Shown: positions 26,880 through 39,337 of the stretch, piece by piece
How the letters are laid out: each line of letters opens with the position of its first letter
Position numbering within the stretch: the first letter of the stretch is position 1
Assembly (NCBI GenBank): GCA_013397845.1
Contig: VZTG01007654.1
Location: 418,354-482,353, forward strand
Direction: 5' to 3'
DNA: 64,000 nucleotides
DNA from: Melanocharis versteri
Lineage: Eukaryota > Chordata > Aves > Passeriformes > Melanocharitidae
The notes under the pieces: model-generated
The model's database searches: none
What the model saw: the letters and a program-made list of their open reading frames with translations, nothing else
Told to the model about the DNA's origin: nothing
Translations under genes and position numbers: made by a program

Positions 26880-27026
26880 ATCAAAATGCTGACAGACAGG
26901 AAGAGGGAGCTGGAGCATCGCCTCAGTGCCATGATGGAGGAGAACGACCTGCTCCAGGGAACCGTGGAGGAGCTGCAGGACCGAGTCCTCATCCTGGAGA
27001 GACAAAGCCATGACAAGGACCTGCAG
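26880..27026 (+). CDS. BICDL1: BICDL1 coding exon (probably exon 4)
   Basis: This exon has 49 codons in phase 0, from IKMLTDRKRE to RQSHDKDLQ, bounded by a tgccctgcag acceptor and a CAG|gtgagg donor. The segment ENDLLQGTVEELQDRVLILE is a conserved coiled-coil block of the BICDR family. Substitutions against mammals, recalled from memory, are few (for example SAMMEEND where mammals have SATLEEND). Confidence 0.96.
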
Positions 27027-27984
27027 GTGAGGAGGCAGCAGTGAGACGGGGAAGGGATGGGGAGATGCAGTGAAAGTCATGATTTGGGGTAAAACTGGCC
27101 ACGAACTGGGAAACAGAACAACTGGAAGAATGAAATGGCTCATGCAAGAATGGCAGCAGTCAAAGTCCTGGGTGTTCCCCATGGAGACAGGTAACAGAAG
27201 CAGCAACGAGGCATCTTGACAGCAAAGAGCAGCTTAGGAGGGAGATCTGAGCAAGGGAGTGGGGCAGGGTGCTGGGGAAATGAAGTAAATGCAAAAATAA
27301 TCAGAGGACTCTGGTTGCAGTTCATTTTATTTAATTTTTTAATAGTAGAATTGGCTTCAAAAGGGGCTTCTCTAGACCCCGCTGTTCCAGAGGGCAGTCA
27401 CGGGCCTCTTAGATCCCAGTGCTCAGGTGGTTTCCCAACAATCTCCATGGTGTTCACAGCCATGAATCGCCAAATGTCACTGCCCAGAAAACAAGCTTGG
27501 CACCTCTGGGGCCTAGGGCAGAGCAAGGTTTTTCCATTTCACTTCTGTGGGTTGCCAGGCACTGGATCCTCAGCTCTGCAAAACAGCCCTGAATATTTTT
27601 TCATTTTTTTAATATGTATTTGTATGTATTTTTTAAAAGCGTGTAGATAGCACTTTCTTTTTTGATTCACTTCCTGCTGTGTTGTTTTCAGCAAATTTCT
27701 TTACCTGAGTCCCAACTTCTTCACAATGTTCTTAATTTTAGTGCTGATCACCCTGCTATTTTTATCTTTCTGGGTATTCTGGATTCTAAACAGTGTCTAA
27801 TGACACTTGGAGATTATTAAGCTCCAATAAACAGCAATACCAGCCAAGAGTACTTTCCTCCTGGCTGGAAACCCTGTTTTGTGTTACTCATTTCTCCCTC
27901 CCAGCACCCTCACAAACCAAGAGATTGATCCAGTCTGTATCACCTCCATTAATATTTTTCTGATTCCTTGATTTTCTTCACAAG
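27027..27984 (+). other. BICDL1 intron
   Basis: This phase-0 intron of 958 nt includes an AT-rich stretch with poly-T runs at about 27,590-27,640. I recognise no gene or mobile element in it. Confidence 0.8.
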
Positions 27985-28164
27985 CTGCACCAAAGCCAGC
28001 TGGAGCTCCAGGAGGTGAGGCTTTCCTACCGGCAGCTGCAGGGCAAGGTGGAGGAGCTCAGCGAGGAGAAAAGCCTCCAAAACCTCAACACAACCAGCAC
28101 ATCCCTGCTCTCTGAGATAGAGCAGAGCATGGAGGCAGAGGAGCTGGAGCAAGAACGTGAACAG
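27985..28164 (+). CDS. BICDL1: BICDL1 coding exon (probably exon 5)
   Basis: This exon has 60 codons in phase 0, from LHQSQLELQEV to AEELEQEREQ. The acceptor is ttcttcacaag and the donor CAG|gtattt. The STSLLSEIEQSMEAEELEQE stretch is highly conserved in BICDL1 orthologues. Codons run straight from the previous exon (DKDLQ) into this one and on into LRLQLWEAYC. Confidence 0.96.
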
Positions 28165-28455
28165 GTATTTGCTCTCCAGCCCCTGGGAAAGCCCACAGGG
28201 CTCTGTGACCAGTCCCAGAGCAAAAGGGAGTTTAATGCATTTGATCTGGATTTGGAGCTGAACCAAGGGCCAGAAAATTGGGATTGGGGTCTGGCATCAA
28301 CACCCTTTTGACCATATGAAAGTAAACCTTTGCATCCATTTCCAAACCATGGCAAATATTTGTGAGGGCTGGCGATCACACGCTTCACTTGACCGTGGAA
28401 GGAGGATCTCCATGGCCCTGAGGCCCCAGGCTAATGCCAGGCTCTCTCGTTCCAG

Positions 28456-28674
28456 CTGAGGCTGCAGCTCTGGGAGGCGTACTGCCAAGTGAGGTACCTC
28501 TGCTCCCACCTGCGAGGCAACGACAGCGCCGACTCGGCCGTGTCCACTGACTCCTCCATGGACGAGTCCTCAGAAACCTCATCAGCCAAAGACGTCCCGG
28601 CCGGGAGCCTGCGGGCAGCTCTCAGCGAGCTCAAGAGACTGATACAAAACGTGCTGGATGGAGCAGACTCCACG
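28456..28674 (+). CDS. BICDL1: BICDL1 coding exon (probably exon 6)
   Basis: This exon has 73 codons in phase 0, from LRLQLWEAYC to VLDGADST, with a cgttccag acceptor and an ACG|gtaagc donor. It carries the conserved YLCSHLRGND motif, then an acidic serine-rich linker (SADSAVSTDSSMDESSETSS) that breaks the coiled coil, then a helix SLRAALSELKRLIQ. The preceding intron is only 291 nt. Confidence 0.96.
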
Positions 28675-29779
28675 GTAAGCTGGTGGCACAGAGAGGCCTG
28701 GGCTTGTGCATGTCCCCTGGCCCAGAGCGTGCTGCAGGTGCCGCTGGGTCCTGAAGGCCCTGGTCTCCCAGAAAACCTCTGTGGCTCACAGAGATGGGCA
28801 GTCACAGAGCAGAGCCCACTCCTTGTGTCTCAAGCACGTGGGGTTTCAGCCTGCTGTGCTCAGACCCCCTAAAGATTCAAGCTCATACAACCATCATTGG
28901 CCTGGGAGTTGTTCTGAAAAATTAATAAAAGTAGGCTTACTTTGAGATTTTCAGTAAGTTAGAGTTTCAATGTGGAAATATTGCAGATTGCCTTACACAT
29001 CACAGTTCAGTTATTTCCTTTGGGATTTTCCTAACCTTGCTTTATTAGCAATAGTATCACAAAAACATCATAACCCCTATGTCGGGAGGTTCTGTCCCTG
29101 TGAATTGTCATTGGTACAATGTCTTGGCAGGAGCTGCCAAACTCGAATCTGTGGCAGGTGAAGGGTTTTGCTGGCACAAGATGATGTCTGTAGGATGTGG
29201 TCCCCAGGCTGCTGGGCAGGAGAGGGTGGCGTGGAGGGAGCACTCAGCATCCACAGGAGTGCAGAATTACAACAAAACACCTCACTTTTTGTTGTGGCTC
29301 AAATCAGGCCTGTTCCCATTCCCTACAAGCTGGTTACATTGCCATTATGGTTTATTTGGGGTGCTGTGGTGAGGAAAACAGTGCAGCCCCTGCAGGGGGC
29401 TGTGAGGGAGTACTCACCCTCTAAGTACCCATAGGCTGAGTACAGAAAGGAAGTTGTATTTGTTCAATAAAATGTAGAGAGTCCTGTAAAAGAGCCACAA
29501 GCAGAGACTGTAGCCACATGGGCTACCAAATGGGCAGTAGGTCTCTGTAAATTTGGTTTATGCCAAGGTCTGCATGCTCTTTGCATCATATATGGAAGCA
29601 CTACCCTTGGTTGAGCACACTTCCACTGTGGAGGTATATGGGAACAAAAGACCCTGCCAAAGTCCCACTCACATTTTCTTCTTCCTTGTTTAGCACCCTC
29701 ATCCCAAACTGGTATCAAATTAATACAATTGCCTTTTTTAAAGTGAAATCTGAGCAAGAGATTTCTCTCCCGCTCTCAG
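28675..29779 (+). other. BICDL1 intronic sequence before the cassette candidate
   Basis: This is 1.1 kb of intron between the DGADST exon and the in-frame exon candidate at 29,780. It has no recognisable repeat or gene. Immediately upstream of 29,780 is an acceptor-like pyrimidine stretch ending cgctctcag. Confidence 0.7.
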
Positions 29780-29923
29780 AGCTCTCGGCGAAGCGACGAC
29801 GACACCTTAGAGGAACAGATCAGGAGAACAAGTGAGGATTCGCGAGCCCTGAGGGAATTAATGGAGGGAGAACGGGGGAAACTGAGGCAGAGTTTGGAGG
29901 AGCTGCAGCGACTGCACAGCCAG
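29780..29923 (+). CDS. BICDL1: Candidate in-frame BICDL1 cassette exon (48 codons)
   Basis: This is an open 144-nt block (48 codons, SSRRSDDDTLEEQIRRTSED to LEELQRLHSQ) with an upstream ctctcccgctctcag acceptor and a CAG|gttagc donor. It is phase 0 at both ends, so it inserts cleanly between DGADST and VTLLSVEM. The protein is charged, with 3-4 spaced positions L10, I14, L24, M28, L35, L42 and L45, as in a coiled coil. CpG-containing codons are frequent, unlike the flanking intron. The 573-residue mammalian form I remember lacks these residues, so this looks like an alternative exon, perhaps tissue-specific. The donor is weaker than the consensus, which fits regulated inclusion. Expression is not shown by the sequence. 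Confidence 0.75.
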
Positions 29924-32900
29924 GTTAGCAACTCCCACACTTTACATGTGATCTTGTAACTCCAGTGTTCATCCTCCAAGACATGCCTTCCATCAGAGAG
30001 ACCAACATGATAAATAACCCAGGAAGATTTAGGCCAAAATGGTTGGATGAGGGAGACTTTGTGAAACAAAATGCAGAGGCTTTAAGCATTTAGGATGAAA
30101 GCTTCTGACAAATTGTCTGGGGCCCATCTGAGGCATCATCTCAAGCAGCCAAACTTCCTTTAAGCCTTTCTCCCAATCTGCTTTTTAGCCAATTTCTGTT
30201 GCTTAAGTTCTTCTCAGCAGAAGACCTCAAAGTACAAAGCTGCTTGATACAGGATATTGGAAACCTAGAAGTATCCAGGCTGACCTGAATTGCTGCACCC
30301 TTGTGAGGGGTATGTGCACCCATTCCATGGATATAAAGGTGCTGCTCTGCTATGCATGGAGCAGGGCTTGACCTCTTCCACAGCAGCATCACAAAACCCT
30401 CAGAAAAGCACTCCCTGAGAATCCTAATCAAGGCCAGCCTGGCACCAGGCAGCACCCCAGGAACCAGCTGAGGCAACCTCAACAGCAAGGAATGATCCAG
30501 CCCTGACACCAACTCCACACCCAAAGCCCAGGATCGAGCCCGTTCCACACCCAGCGCAGCATTGTCTGTGTCTGAGGCCCCATGCCAAGAGCAGCAAATG
30601 GAGACAGGCACCCAAAGAGGTGCTTGGCAGTCCTTGTCTCTGTGGGACAAGACTCCAGATGCTGGAGGGGATCTGGAGGCTGCAGCAACTGCACTGGAGC
30701 AGGGAATGGGATTAATGTCCTTGGCTGGTCTTCACAGCAGTCCTGTATTGCCCTTTGGAGAATAAATAGGATAGCACATCCCTGTCCAGAAAGTCAGCAC
30801 AACCTGGGGTCTGGCAGCCTTGAGTAGAGCTGTGGGAGCTCTCACCATGGGACCAAAGAGAAAAGAGTGAGAGCATCATTCAATACCCTGGCAGTGGTGG
30901 CTGCACGTGTGTGAGGGTGGGAAATGTCCTGCTGCCACAGCAGCTGGTCAGGGCAGAGTGCAGCAGGGGAGCAGCCCTGGAGCCTGTCCTCCCCCAGGAC
31001 TGCTCCTCTCAGCACTGTGGCCACCACAAGAGACACTTTTGGGGGTCCAGACTTCTGCCCCCAGTGAGACATGAGCCCAGACACTGCCCTGGCCGTGCTG
31101 CTGCAGTCCTGTGCATCACACACAAGCCTCCCTTGCCATTAAACACACCTGAGATGGAGGAGACAAGGGCTCGATCTCTGCAACCTGGCAGTGCTGACAG
31201 AGACCTTTAGAGGCTTATTCACAGATTTCAGGCTTGTCTGACTGCCCCAAACTCTCCAGCCAGGAGGGACCAGAAGACCAGCCCTGGATTGCAAGTCTGG
31301 AACCCTATGTCTGCTTTTAGGGGCCCCCAACTACCAAAGCTCTGAATATTTAGTAAGCAAAGGGAAGGCTTTGGTTCTATTTTCTTCTCACACCTGTGTG
31401 TGGTGTGGAGAAAGATGGGGCACAGCTACAAATGCAGCAGCCATTACTCTCAGAGAGGCACTCCAGCCTCCCACAGCAAGTACACGCCTCCCACAGCTTT
31501 TGCCTGTTATCCAGCCTCGCACTTGCTCCAGGTTAATAATTATTCTCACCTTCTATTGAAGAGGCAACATCGTCTTCTGTTCAGTGCTACAGAAAACTGA
31601 TGCATGTGGAAGTCTGGTCCACCCGGGGGAAGCAGTGCTCTGCTGCCTCCTCATCCCTGTGTTCTGGCACTGGTATTGATACAATCAAAGGGGAGCTGCT
31701 TCTAAATGGCTTTTAGGATCTTGTAGCATCACACACATTCATTGCTCCTGACCAAGAGTACAGTGAGCAGGTGGAAACAGGAATCGCCCCCCTCTCTGTC
31801 TACCCTGAGAAGCTATTTCACACCTTCTGCCTGTTTGTTTCCTCCCATTCTTACCTGAAGCACAGGCAGAACCAATTAAAATCCCAAACCTATCCCCAAA
31901 CACCATGTTTTGGGCCTCTGGATCCTCTGTCCTCTGGGATTTCTGTAGAAGTGCTCAGCACCTTTCACACCACCCCACCACCACTGCTCCCTGTCACATC
32001 ATTGCTCCGAGGTGCCCCCCATACAGGGCTGAGGGAGGGCACAGCTCCCCGATTCCCTGGCAGCCCTGGCACAGCTCCCCGGTTCCCTGGCAGCCCCAGC
32101 ACAGCTCCCCAGTCCCGTGGGGAGTCTCTGCACAGACAGGGTGCATTCACACCCTCCTCCCCCCGCCCAGCCGTGCCACGCTAACGGCAGATCCTCCCAC
32201 GCCCTGGATGTGATGAGCCCTTTTTGACTGTCTGCCCTCTATTTAAAGATTTCTTTGAAGATTCAAGCACTACTGAGCTGCATTTAGAGGCAGGAGGTGG
32301 GTCAAACGCTGGAAGGGTTTCCAGGTGGTGGAGTAGCGTAACAGAGCATGTGTGTGCCCTAGACAAAGAAATTAGATGTGTATGAAATATTGTGAAGCTG
32401 TGCTAATGCAATCCTTGCATGATTTCACACCCTATTAACTCACTCTGCACAGGACCAAAACGATAGATCATTTCTCAGACTATTTAAGACTCCAGACATA
32501 TTTTAAAGTCTAATTAAAATTGTAAGATGTGCCAGTAACACCTTCCATGGCATGAAAGGGAATTTTCATATCCTTTGTCTACAGCTTCATATTACTTCAG
32601 GAGATGTAATGGTCCCTTCAAAAAATCTTATTTGCTGGTAAATTATGTTAGCAATAATTTAACCCTGGAAAGATCAGAATTATAACAGGCAGACTCAGAG
32701 GATGCATGCACAAGACAAACTGCTTGGAGAGGGGCAACATTTTAGCACTGATGCCATAGTGCCAGCCAAGTCCCAGGTGGGTCCTGCCCTGCACAGCTTT
32801 CAGTGCTGTTTCTGCGTGTTACTGAGGCCATCCTGGTGACACACCTTGCTCGGGCCAGCATCCCAGGGCAAGCCAGCACATTTCATGGAGGGTGGCACCA

Positions 32901-33042
32901 GCACCAACAGCCCCCACACAGCAGACACAGCTTTTTCGGCGACCAGGGGACCTCTCAACCTGCAGGTGGCTTTTTCCCACACACTTGTTTTTTCTCATTT
33001 TCCTGAGCAGCCCCGGGTTTCACAGCCTCCCTCTGCCCGCAG
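29924..33042 (+). other. BICDL1 intron with minisatellite
   Basis: This 3.1-kb intronic stretch contains a 30-bp tandem repeat at 32,041-32,120. The remainder is unique-looking DNA with many short chance open frames on both strands. I recognise no mobile element. Confidence 0.7.
32041..32120. repeat. Tandem repeat, 30-bp unit, about 2.7 copies
   Basis: Each unit begins acagctcccc and continues with a diverging ttccctggcagcccc block. The third copy is partial and diverged. Confidence 0.9.
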
Positions 33043-33173
33043 GTGACGCTGCTGAGTGTGGAGATGACGACGCTGAAGGAGGAGCGGGACCGGCTGCGCG
33101 GCGCTGCCGAGGACAAGGAGGCGAGCGAGCGGCTCCTGCAGGCCATCAGGGACCGCGACGAGGCCATCGCCAA
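33043..33173 (+). CDS. BICDL1: BICDL1 coding exon (probably exon 7)
   Basis: This exon has 131 nt: 43 codons plus two bases. It starts VTLLSVEMTTLKEERDRLRG after a ctctgcccgcag acceptor and ends RDRDEAIA with a split lysine codon (AA|gtgagt). The next exon supplies the final G, giving EAIAKKNAVE. It corresponds to the conserved second coiled-coil region. The GAAEDKEASERLL segment is the part least like mammals. Confidence 0.96.
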
Positions 33174-35764
33174 GTGAGTGCCACCAGCAGCCAGAGCCAG
33201 GCTGGGGGGCAGTCGTGGAGTGCCTTGGCAGGAGATGCCCCTGCTTTTCTCCTACTCTCCACAGCAGCTGTGACAAAGTGGTGTCTCGGCTTTGCTGGCG
33301 TTGGGAAATGCTGCCAGCAGCTTGGGAGCGGGGCAGGAGATGCTAAAGGCAGAGCTGCCCCATGGCTGGATTGGGGGCATTTAGGAGGGTTCTGTGAACC
33401 ACGTTTGTGCCATCCCTAGTGCTGGTGTGAGTCGCAGCAAGGAGGAGAGGACTCCAGGGAGCCAAATGGAAACACTAGGTCTGCCCTATTTGTCACATTT
33501 GTCTTCCTTTGGTATTCCAGACACACAGCCCTGCTTTCCTGACCATTCCCATTACAGCCTGCCTGGGCATCTTCCCTAAAACTCCCTCTGGTCACTCCCT
33601 CTCCTTTCCTGTTTCAAGGTCCTTTTTGTATCTCCAGTCCTGTAATTCTCTGGTTCTCTCTTTGGGATTCTCCCACTGGTTTTGGCTCTTTATTTTGCCC
33701 ATCCTTCTTAGAGATCTGTGCAGTTCTGCTCCCCTGTACCCCAAATCCCCTTACCCAGCTCTGTCCTTGGGCTTGCCAAAATGCCCTGAGCACTCCTTGC
33801 CCAGAGGAGAGGGACAGACACCTTTACCCCTCTGTGCTCTGCTAGAAAGGACTCATCTGATAATCCCTTCAACAAACAGCTGGGCCAGGACACCACCAGT
33901 CCAGCTTCTTAGGGAAAAGCCTAATACTAAACCCCTGGACAAGAGGAGCAGGAGAGGGTTGCACCTCTGAAGGTGCAGGAGCTAAATCAGGCTGCACCAT
34001 CCCTTTTCATAAGTGGCTCGATCGCCCGTGCTGCCCTTGCCGGGATAGCTGGCTACCGAAATCCCATCGCTGTCCTCTGTAACACCTCCATCTGTTGGCA
34101 AGGAGCAGGAGCACCGCAGCTGTCTGCCAGGCGCAGGGAGGCAGTTCTGACATTCCCGGTGCGTGTGGGTTGCTGGCTCTGCCGTGGCCATGGCAACGCT
34201 CTGCCGCTGCCATCAATCCCCTGGAAACATCCAACCAGCAGCGGGGAAGCGTCGTGACAAAAGGCTGCTTCAGGTGCCCAAACCACAGCCGGGAGTGCAA
34301 GGGCACAGCTTCTCCAGTCCACTGTGACCCTGCTGGACAAAGCACCAATATTTGGGGCTGGCTGTCCTGCAGCGCAGGAGCCCCGGCACTGGGGCACGGG
34401 CGAGGGGGGTTAAGGAGCAGAAAGTGGCAGCAAATGAAAGCAGACGAGAGCATCCTGTCACCGAAGTGAAAACATCCCTCCCAGACCGAGTGGGCTGGTC
34501 GCTGCCTGGGGAGGCTCGTGATTTTCTTCCCACCTCACACCCCAAGGGTTAAGTTGCTTTTGTTGAACCCATCCCCCCAAAATCCCTAACTCTGAACAGA
34601 AATAAAATCACTGCCCGAGGCAGACATCTGGTGTGGAAAATTTTTGCTTGAAGCTGAAGTTTGGCAACATGGGAAGCAATAGGAAGATAGGATCCTTTCA
34701 GAGGAAGTGTTAAGCAACCAGTACCTGGAATATAAACACAAATTCCCAAATTGCTCTTCTGCAGGGGAGCACAAGGGAGCTATTAGGAGACAAGGAATTA
34801 GCTACAGTTAATAAGATGCAATTATTTCTCTCGAAAATGTTTGCAAGGAAAGATGGTTCCCAGCAAGTCATGTTACAGTTTCCTATCACACAGCAGTTAA
34901 TTGAAAACTTAAGCTTTGTGCTCACCTGTGTGCTCCCAGCATGGCAGGCAGCATTTCCCAGCTTGGGCAGCTTAGGAAATTGCTCCATTTTAAAGGACAA
35001 TGCCTTTCCACAAGCAAGGAGCAGCTGGGACATCTCAGCCACTGAGCACTTGGGGCTCTTTGGGTAACCTTGTCCATGGCATCACATGCCCAATGGCCAC
35101 TGAATATCTGGGAAGAAATGCAGCAGAGGTGCTCCCAAGAGCTGGAACAACTCCACTGAAATTGGAAGCTTTCCTTAAAGCCTAACATTTAATTCAAACA
35201 ATTTTAACAGTTTGTCATTCTTAAAAAGTATATGCTGTGATAAGCTCTCTTTAATTTCTTCCTTCAATCCAAGTCCCAAGTGAAAGCAGAGTTGTACTCT
35301 TTAAGAGGTTTTTTTATTTGTTTGTTTTATATTGCAATTTATTGATCAAGTGATCAGACACAGGTCATTTGATTTTTAGCTCATACCATTTGTTCTCTAG
35401 GCATGTAAACAGAAGAAAAAGAAAAAATATTTTGTGTATAGATTCTACGGTGTTTTAGATCTCCATTTTATTGGCAGATCTTGCACATTATCCAGGCACA
35501 CTATTATCTTACACAGTAGTGTATCTGATTTTCTTTGAGTATTCTTCACAGTGTGCTTATCGGAAATCTGCTGGTTTTAAAGTGATGATGTCAAAAGTTC
35601 TGTCCCACTCTTCAGATTGATAGATTGTCCAGAATATGAGAGAGATGAACATCTTAGGACGTGGGACTTGCCAGTGGAAGACATAAATTGTCGACTTGTT
35701 TAGATATGCTTAACTCTTGGTTTAAAAAGAAAGAAGTGCCATGCCCCGATTTCTGTCCCCGCAG
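33174..35764 (+). other. BICDL1 intron
   Basis: This 2.6-kb phase-2 intron has a GC-rich middle (about 34,000-34,460) with a 14-bp RFX X-box match at 34,184. The rest is AT-richer and I see no gene or mobile element. Confidence 0.75.
34184..34197. promoter_or_regulatory. RFX X-box match
   Basis: GTGGCCATGGCAAC fits the X-box consensus GTNRCC-N2-RGYAAC at every position. RFX factors use such sites at ciliary and some neuronal genes. A single intronic match may be chance; the surrounding GC-rich patch makes it worth noting. Confidence 0.4.
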
Positions 35765-35885
35765 GAAGAACGCGGTGGAGGTGGAGCTGACCAAGTGCAA
35801 GATCGACATGATGTCCCTCAACAGCCAACTCCTGGATGCCATCCAGCAGAAGGTGAACCTCTCGCAGCAGCTGGAGGCCTGGCAG
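35765..35885 (+). CDS. BICDL1: BICDL1 coding exon (probably exon 8)
   Basis: This exon has 121 nt. It starts with the G that completes the split lysine codon, then 40 codons from KNAVEVELTK to NLSQQLEAWQ. The acceptor is tgtccccgcag and the donor CAG|gtgagc. The MDMMSLNSQLLDAIQQK-type block (here KIDMMSLNSQLLDAIQQK) is the C-terminal cargo/Rab-binding coiled coil, strongly conserved in BICDR proteins. Confidence 0.96.
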
Positions 35886-36689
35886 GTGAGCACCCTGGCA
35901 GGGCAGGGGTTGTGGGACACATGGCCCCAGGGCCACCTGTGGGGGACTGTCCCTCCTCCCTGGGGGTGTGTCGTACTCTCCGCCTGAGCATCCATGGATT
36001 GGGTGGTTGGGGGTGCTTGGTTTTGGCTCTGCAGGAGCTGGCGATGCCGTGGGGCTCGGGGGTGAGCTGCCCTCCCTGTTCTGAGCCTTTTGGCTGTGAG
36101 CTGTTAATTCTACAGCTCTAAACACTCGTTTAAAACGGAGAAGCAGACTGTGCCTCCTGGCAGAATGGGAAACGTGCGTGTTACTCTGCCCCGGGGTGGG
36201 GAGGGGTCCGTGCAGGAGGTGTCCCTAGGCAGGCACACCTTGGGTTCACTGGGCACAGCATGTCTGTGCATTTCCATGATGGAGCAGAAAGGTGGGAGAA
36301 CGAGGTTGTGCTGATTGCTGCACTGTTTTCATCAACTCTGAAGATCCATCAAGAAGGAGAAGCTAAAATCCCAGTTCTTCACCAAGGTAAAAAAACCAAA
36401 GTCATGGCAGTTCCAGCTGCCCTGGAGATGCTCTGCTTGGGGTCGGTGGGGAAAACCCTTGTGAAGGCAGAGAGCCCGTGAGAGCAGACAAAGCTGCCTC
36501 CTCCCTGAACCAGCACCAAGGGAGGGCTACTTGAACAGAAAATAAAGCAGACTCAAGAGAAAAGGTCTGTGCCATTTATAGTGATTTGTTGCAGACCATG
36601 CAAGACCCCAGCTCTACTAACAACCAGCCTGACCAGTAGAAACCTTTCCCGTACAACCTCGCTCCTGTTTCAACTCCACTGTGTTTTCG

Positions 36690-36748
36690 TTTCTCTCTCT
36701 CTCTCTTTTTTTTTTTCCCTTTTCTTTTCTTTTCTTCTTTTCTTTTTC
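36690..36748. repeat. Polypyrimidine (CT)n/(T)n tract
   Basis: Uninterrupted pyrimidines for about 59 bases: a (CT)n block, then T runs, then TTTTC repeats. Confidence 0.95.
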
Positions 36749-37782
36749 ATCACCCATGTTTGCTTCCTCAGGGCTTTTTACTATCTGGCTCCTTTGGTTT
36801 CTGATCTAGTGGCCTTTCTCAGTTCCTGTACCAACAGCTTTAGTCGTACACCCCTCCTGCCTTTGAGGTGAGCTCCCCACACCCACCATCCCCTCTCCAT
36901 CTGCTGCCACCATCACCCACATCCTTCTCTGCCCTCACCATCACCTGGCAAGAGGGGCCAGTGGGGGTCTCATCACCCATCCCAGCACCAGGCCAGGGGC
37001 AGCATCCTGCACCCCATGGTGAGGCTTTACCAGGGCACCACGGGGAAAGCCAGGCTGAGGTGCACGTGTTATTAACCCTCTACATCCACATGTTTGGTAT
37101 CTGAGAAGCTTCTTGAAAGACAGACTGGGATTTTACTTCTCAGCCTCACTGTTCAGTAAGTGACACTCAGTGCTCTGCAGAGGGGCTGTCTGGATCCAAG
37201 TTCAGTCTGAGTGGGTGGTATAAAGTGAGGCCTACTTAGTGCTAGAATAAACCCAGCTTAGGGGTTAAGAACAGGTCCTGTTGCAGTAACACAGCAACCC
37301 CAGACCTGCTCCCAGCAGCTCTCTGAGCTGAGGCTCAGGCCCACTTCATGGCAGTGAGTTGTCTCCAGCACACTGACCTGAGGTGTTACTAGACAGCAGC
37401 AAAATGGTTTCCAACCACCTCATGTCCCTTCGACAGCAGCTCAGCCACAGAGGCACAAAACAGGTCAGGTGATTTGTGTATTTTGGGGACTGTTTTGCAA
37501 AGGGGTTTGCAGAAAGTTTCTGATAAAATACGGTAAAAGTCTCTGCTTTAGCTGGGCATAACTGGAGGCTTTAATCTGGTAATATTTTGCTCTTGCACAC
37601 TTCTAGTCTGCATTTCACCAAGGGCTGTCAACAAGATAGCAGTGTTCTCTAAGGACATAATCATACAGGCTGTAAAATAGGACTCAAGCAAAAAAAACCT
37701 CCCCATCCAAGTGCTTTGCTCTCTGACTCACACATCCAACAGACAGGGACGCAGTGCAGTGCACTCTCAATAGTGCATACTG

Positions 37783-37840
37783 TATTTTTATATATATATA
37801 ATATTTTTTTGTGTATATATGTATAAATATACATATAAAT
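37783..37840. repeat. TA-rich simple repeat
   Basis: A (TA)n core followed by tatatgtataaatatacat-type imperfect repeats. Confidence 0.9.
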
Positions 37841-39337
37841 CATTCTCATCCCTTATTGTATGGTCGATCAAGGACACAGATCTGCCATGCAGGAGCCTGG
37901 GTACCTACTTCATTTAGCAGAAGAGGTGCCTTCAAAATCCAATGCTGTACAGTCCAAAATGCTGTACGTTTTCACATGGCAGCTTCAGCTCTGGAAACCT
38001 GTCTCACTGATATTTCATACTGATGTTCACCTCAACCTCTTCAACTCTCCCTCTGCCTTTCCTCTCTCCAGCCCTGCTCTAAAAAGACCCAAAGCTTCCC
38101 CAGTCTGTGTAGCTCTGCACTCTCCTGCTCCCGCAGGGGAAGTCCCCATACTAAATTGGGGTCCAGGTCATGGCTATCAATCCTTTTCCCCTGCAGAAAA
38201 TGCTGCAACAAGAGATTAGCCTTATTAAGTTTCCAGTCCCAGCTGGCTGATTTGATTCCAATCCAAAGCAGCTGGGGCACCTGCTGGGCCATGGCAGCAC
38301 CTTTCCTTCAGTCCTGGGGCTGCCCTGACGGCCTGCCCCTCACCAGGTGCTGAATGAACAGCACTTGCACCACTCCAGCCCATCCAGAGTATCCTTGTTC
38401 TCACCAGACAGTGTCCTCAGCCCTAATCAGGGACCAAACTGCTGGAGAGCAGTTGATTCCTCCTGTGGGGCTGGTTTGTGTACACACATTGGCACTAAGC
38501 TGTAGTTTAAATGTGCAATTACAGGAGAAGCAATGGATCTGAAAGTTTAAAATCTGTAAAATTTATAGCCAGGTTTTCAAGGAACATGGTAGCACATCAT
38601 TAGTGGCAACAGAACTGGGTCATTATTTTGTATAAAGCAGCTTCACTGTCATGCAAACATGGATGAAATCAGAGTGTTTCTGGTACATCTAAAAAGCCAC
38701 AGTTCATGCTGAGCTGTCAGTCAGAGCTCCCACTGCTATGCTGGCTCTAGGGGAAGGAGGGGGTCTAAGGGACGAGCTCAGTTCTGTTTGGTGAGTCTGG
38801 TGCAAACCCAGGAGGAATCTGGTGGCCCCACACGTGCCCCAGCCCCTCAGCACCTTCCCCAAAGAAGCCCCAGTGACAGTGGCCATGCAGCAGCTCTGCC
38901 ACCCCTGCCTGTCCCCTCGGTGTGCTCACAGACCTGCTCAGCACAGACCTCCGTCCTTCTTCTGGCCTTTGCTTTCAGCTGCGTTTGTTCTTATTTATTT
39001 CTCTCCCAGAGGGGACATCTGCAAGCTGCAGACAGCAGAGAAACATAGCTTAGGGGTGGCACAGAGTCCCAGGCAGGCACAGTGCTCCTGTGTGAGACCA
39101 CCTGAGCAATTTATCCCTCAGAATTGTGTGATTGATCTTCCTCGCGCCCTGAAAAGCCTCACGGCAGCGGGCACAGCTGCGCCTGCTGTCGGGTGGGGAC
39201 ACAGACCTGTCCCCGCTCCCGTCATCCCTGCTCCATCTCATCACTGCACGTTTCATACCCATCTCAGCCGCCCCCAGCGCGAGCTCCCGTTGAGCACCAG
39301 CTGCCACTAACGCCCCTGTCCTCTCCCTTTGCTGCAG

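Larger units (their letters stand above)
35886..39337 (+). other. Last BICDL1 intron
   Basis: This 3.5-kb intron holds a pure polypyrimidine tract (36,690-36,748) and a TA-rich simple repeat (37,783-37,840). No exon or mobile element is recognised. Confidence 0.75.
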
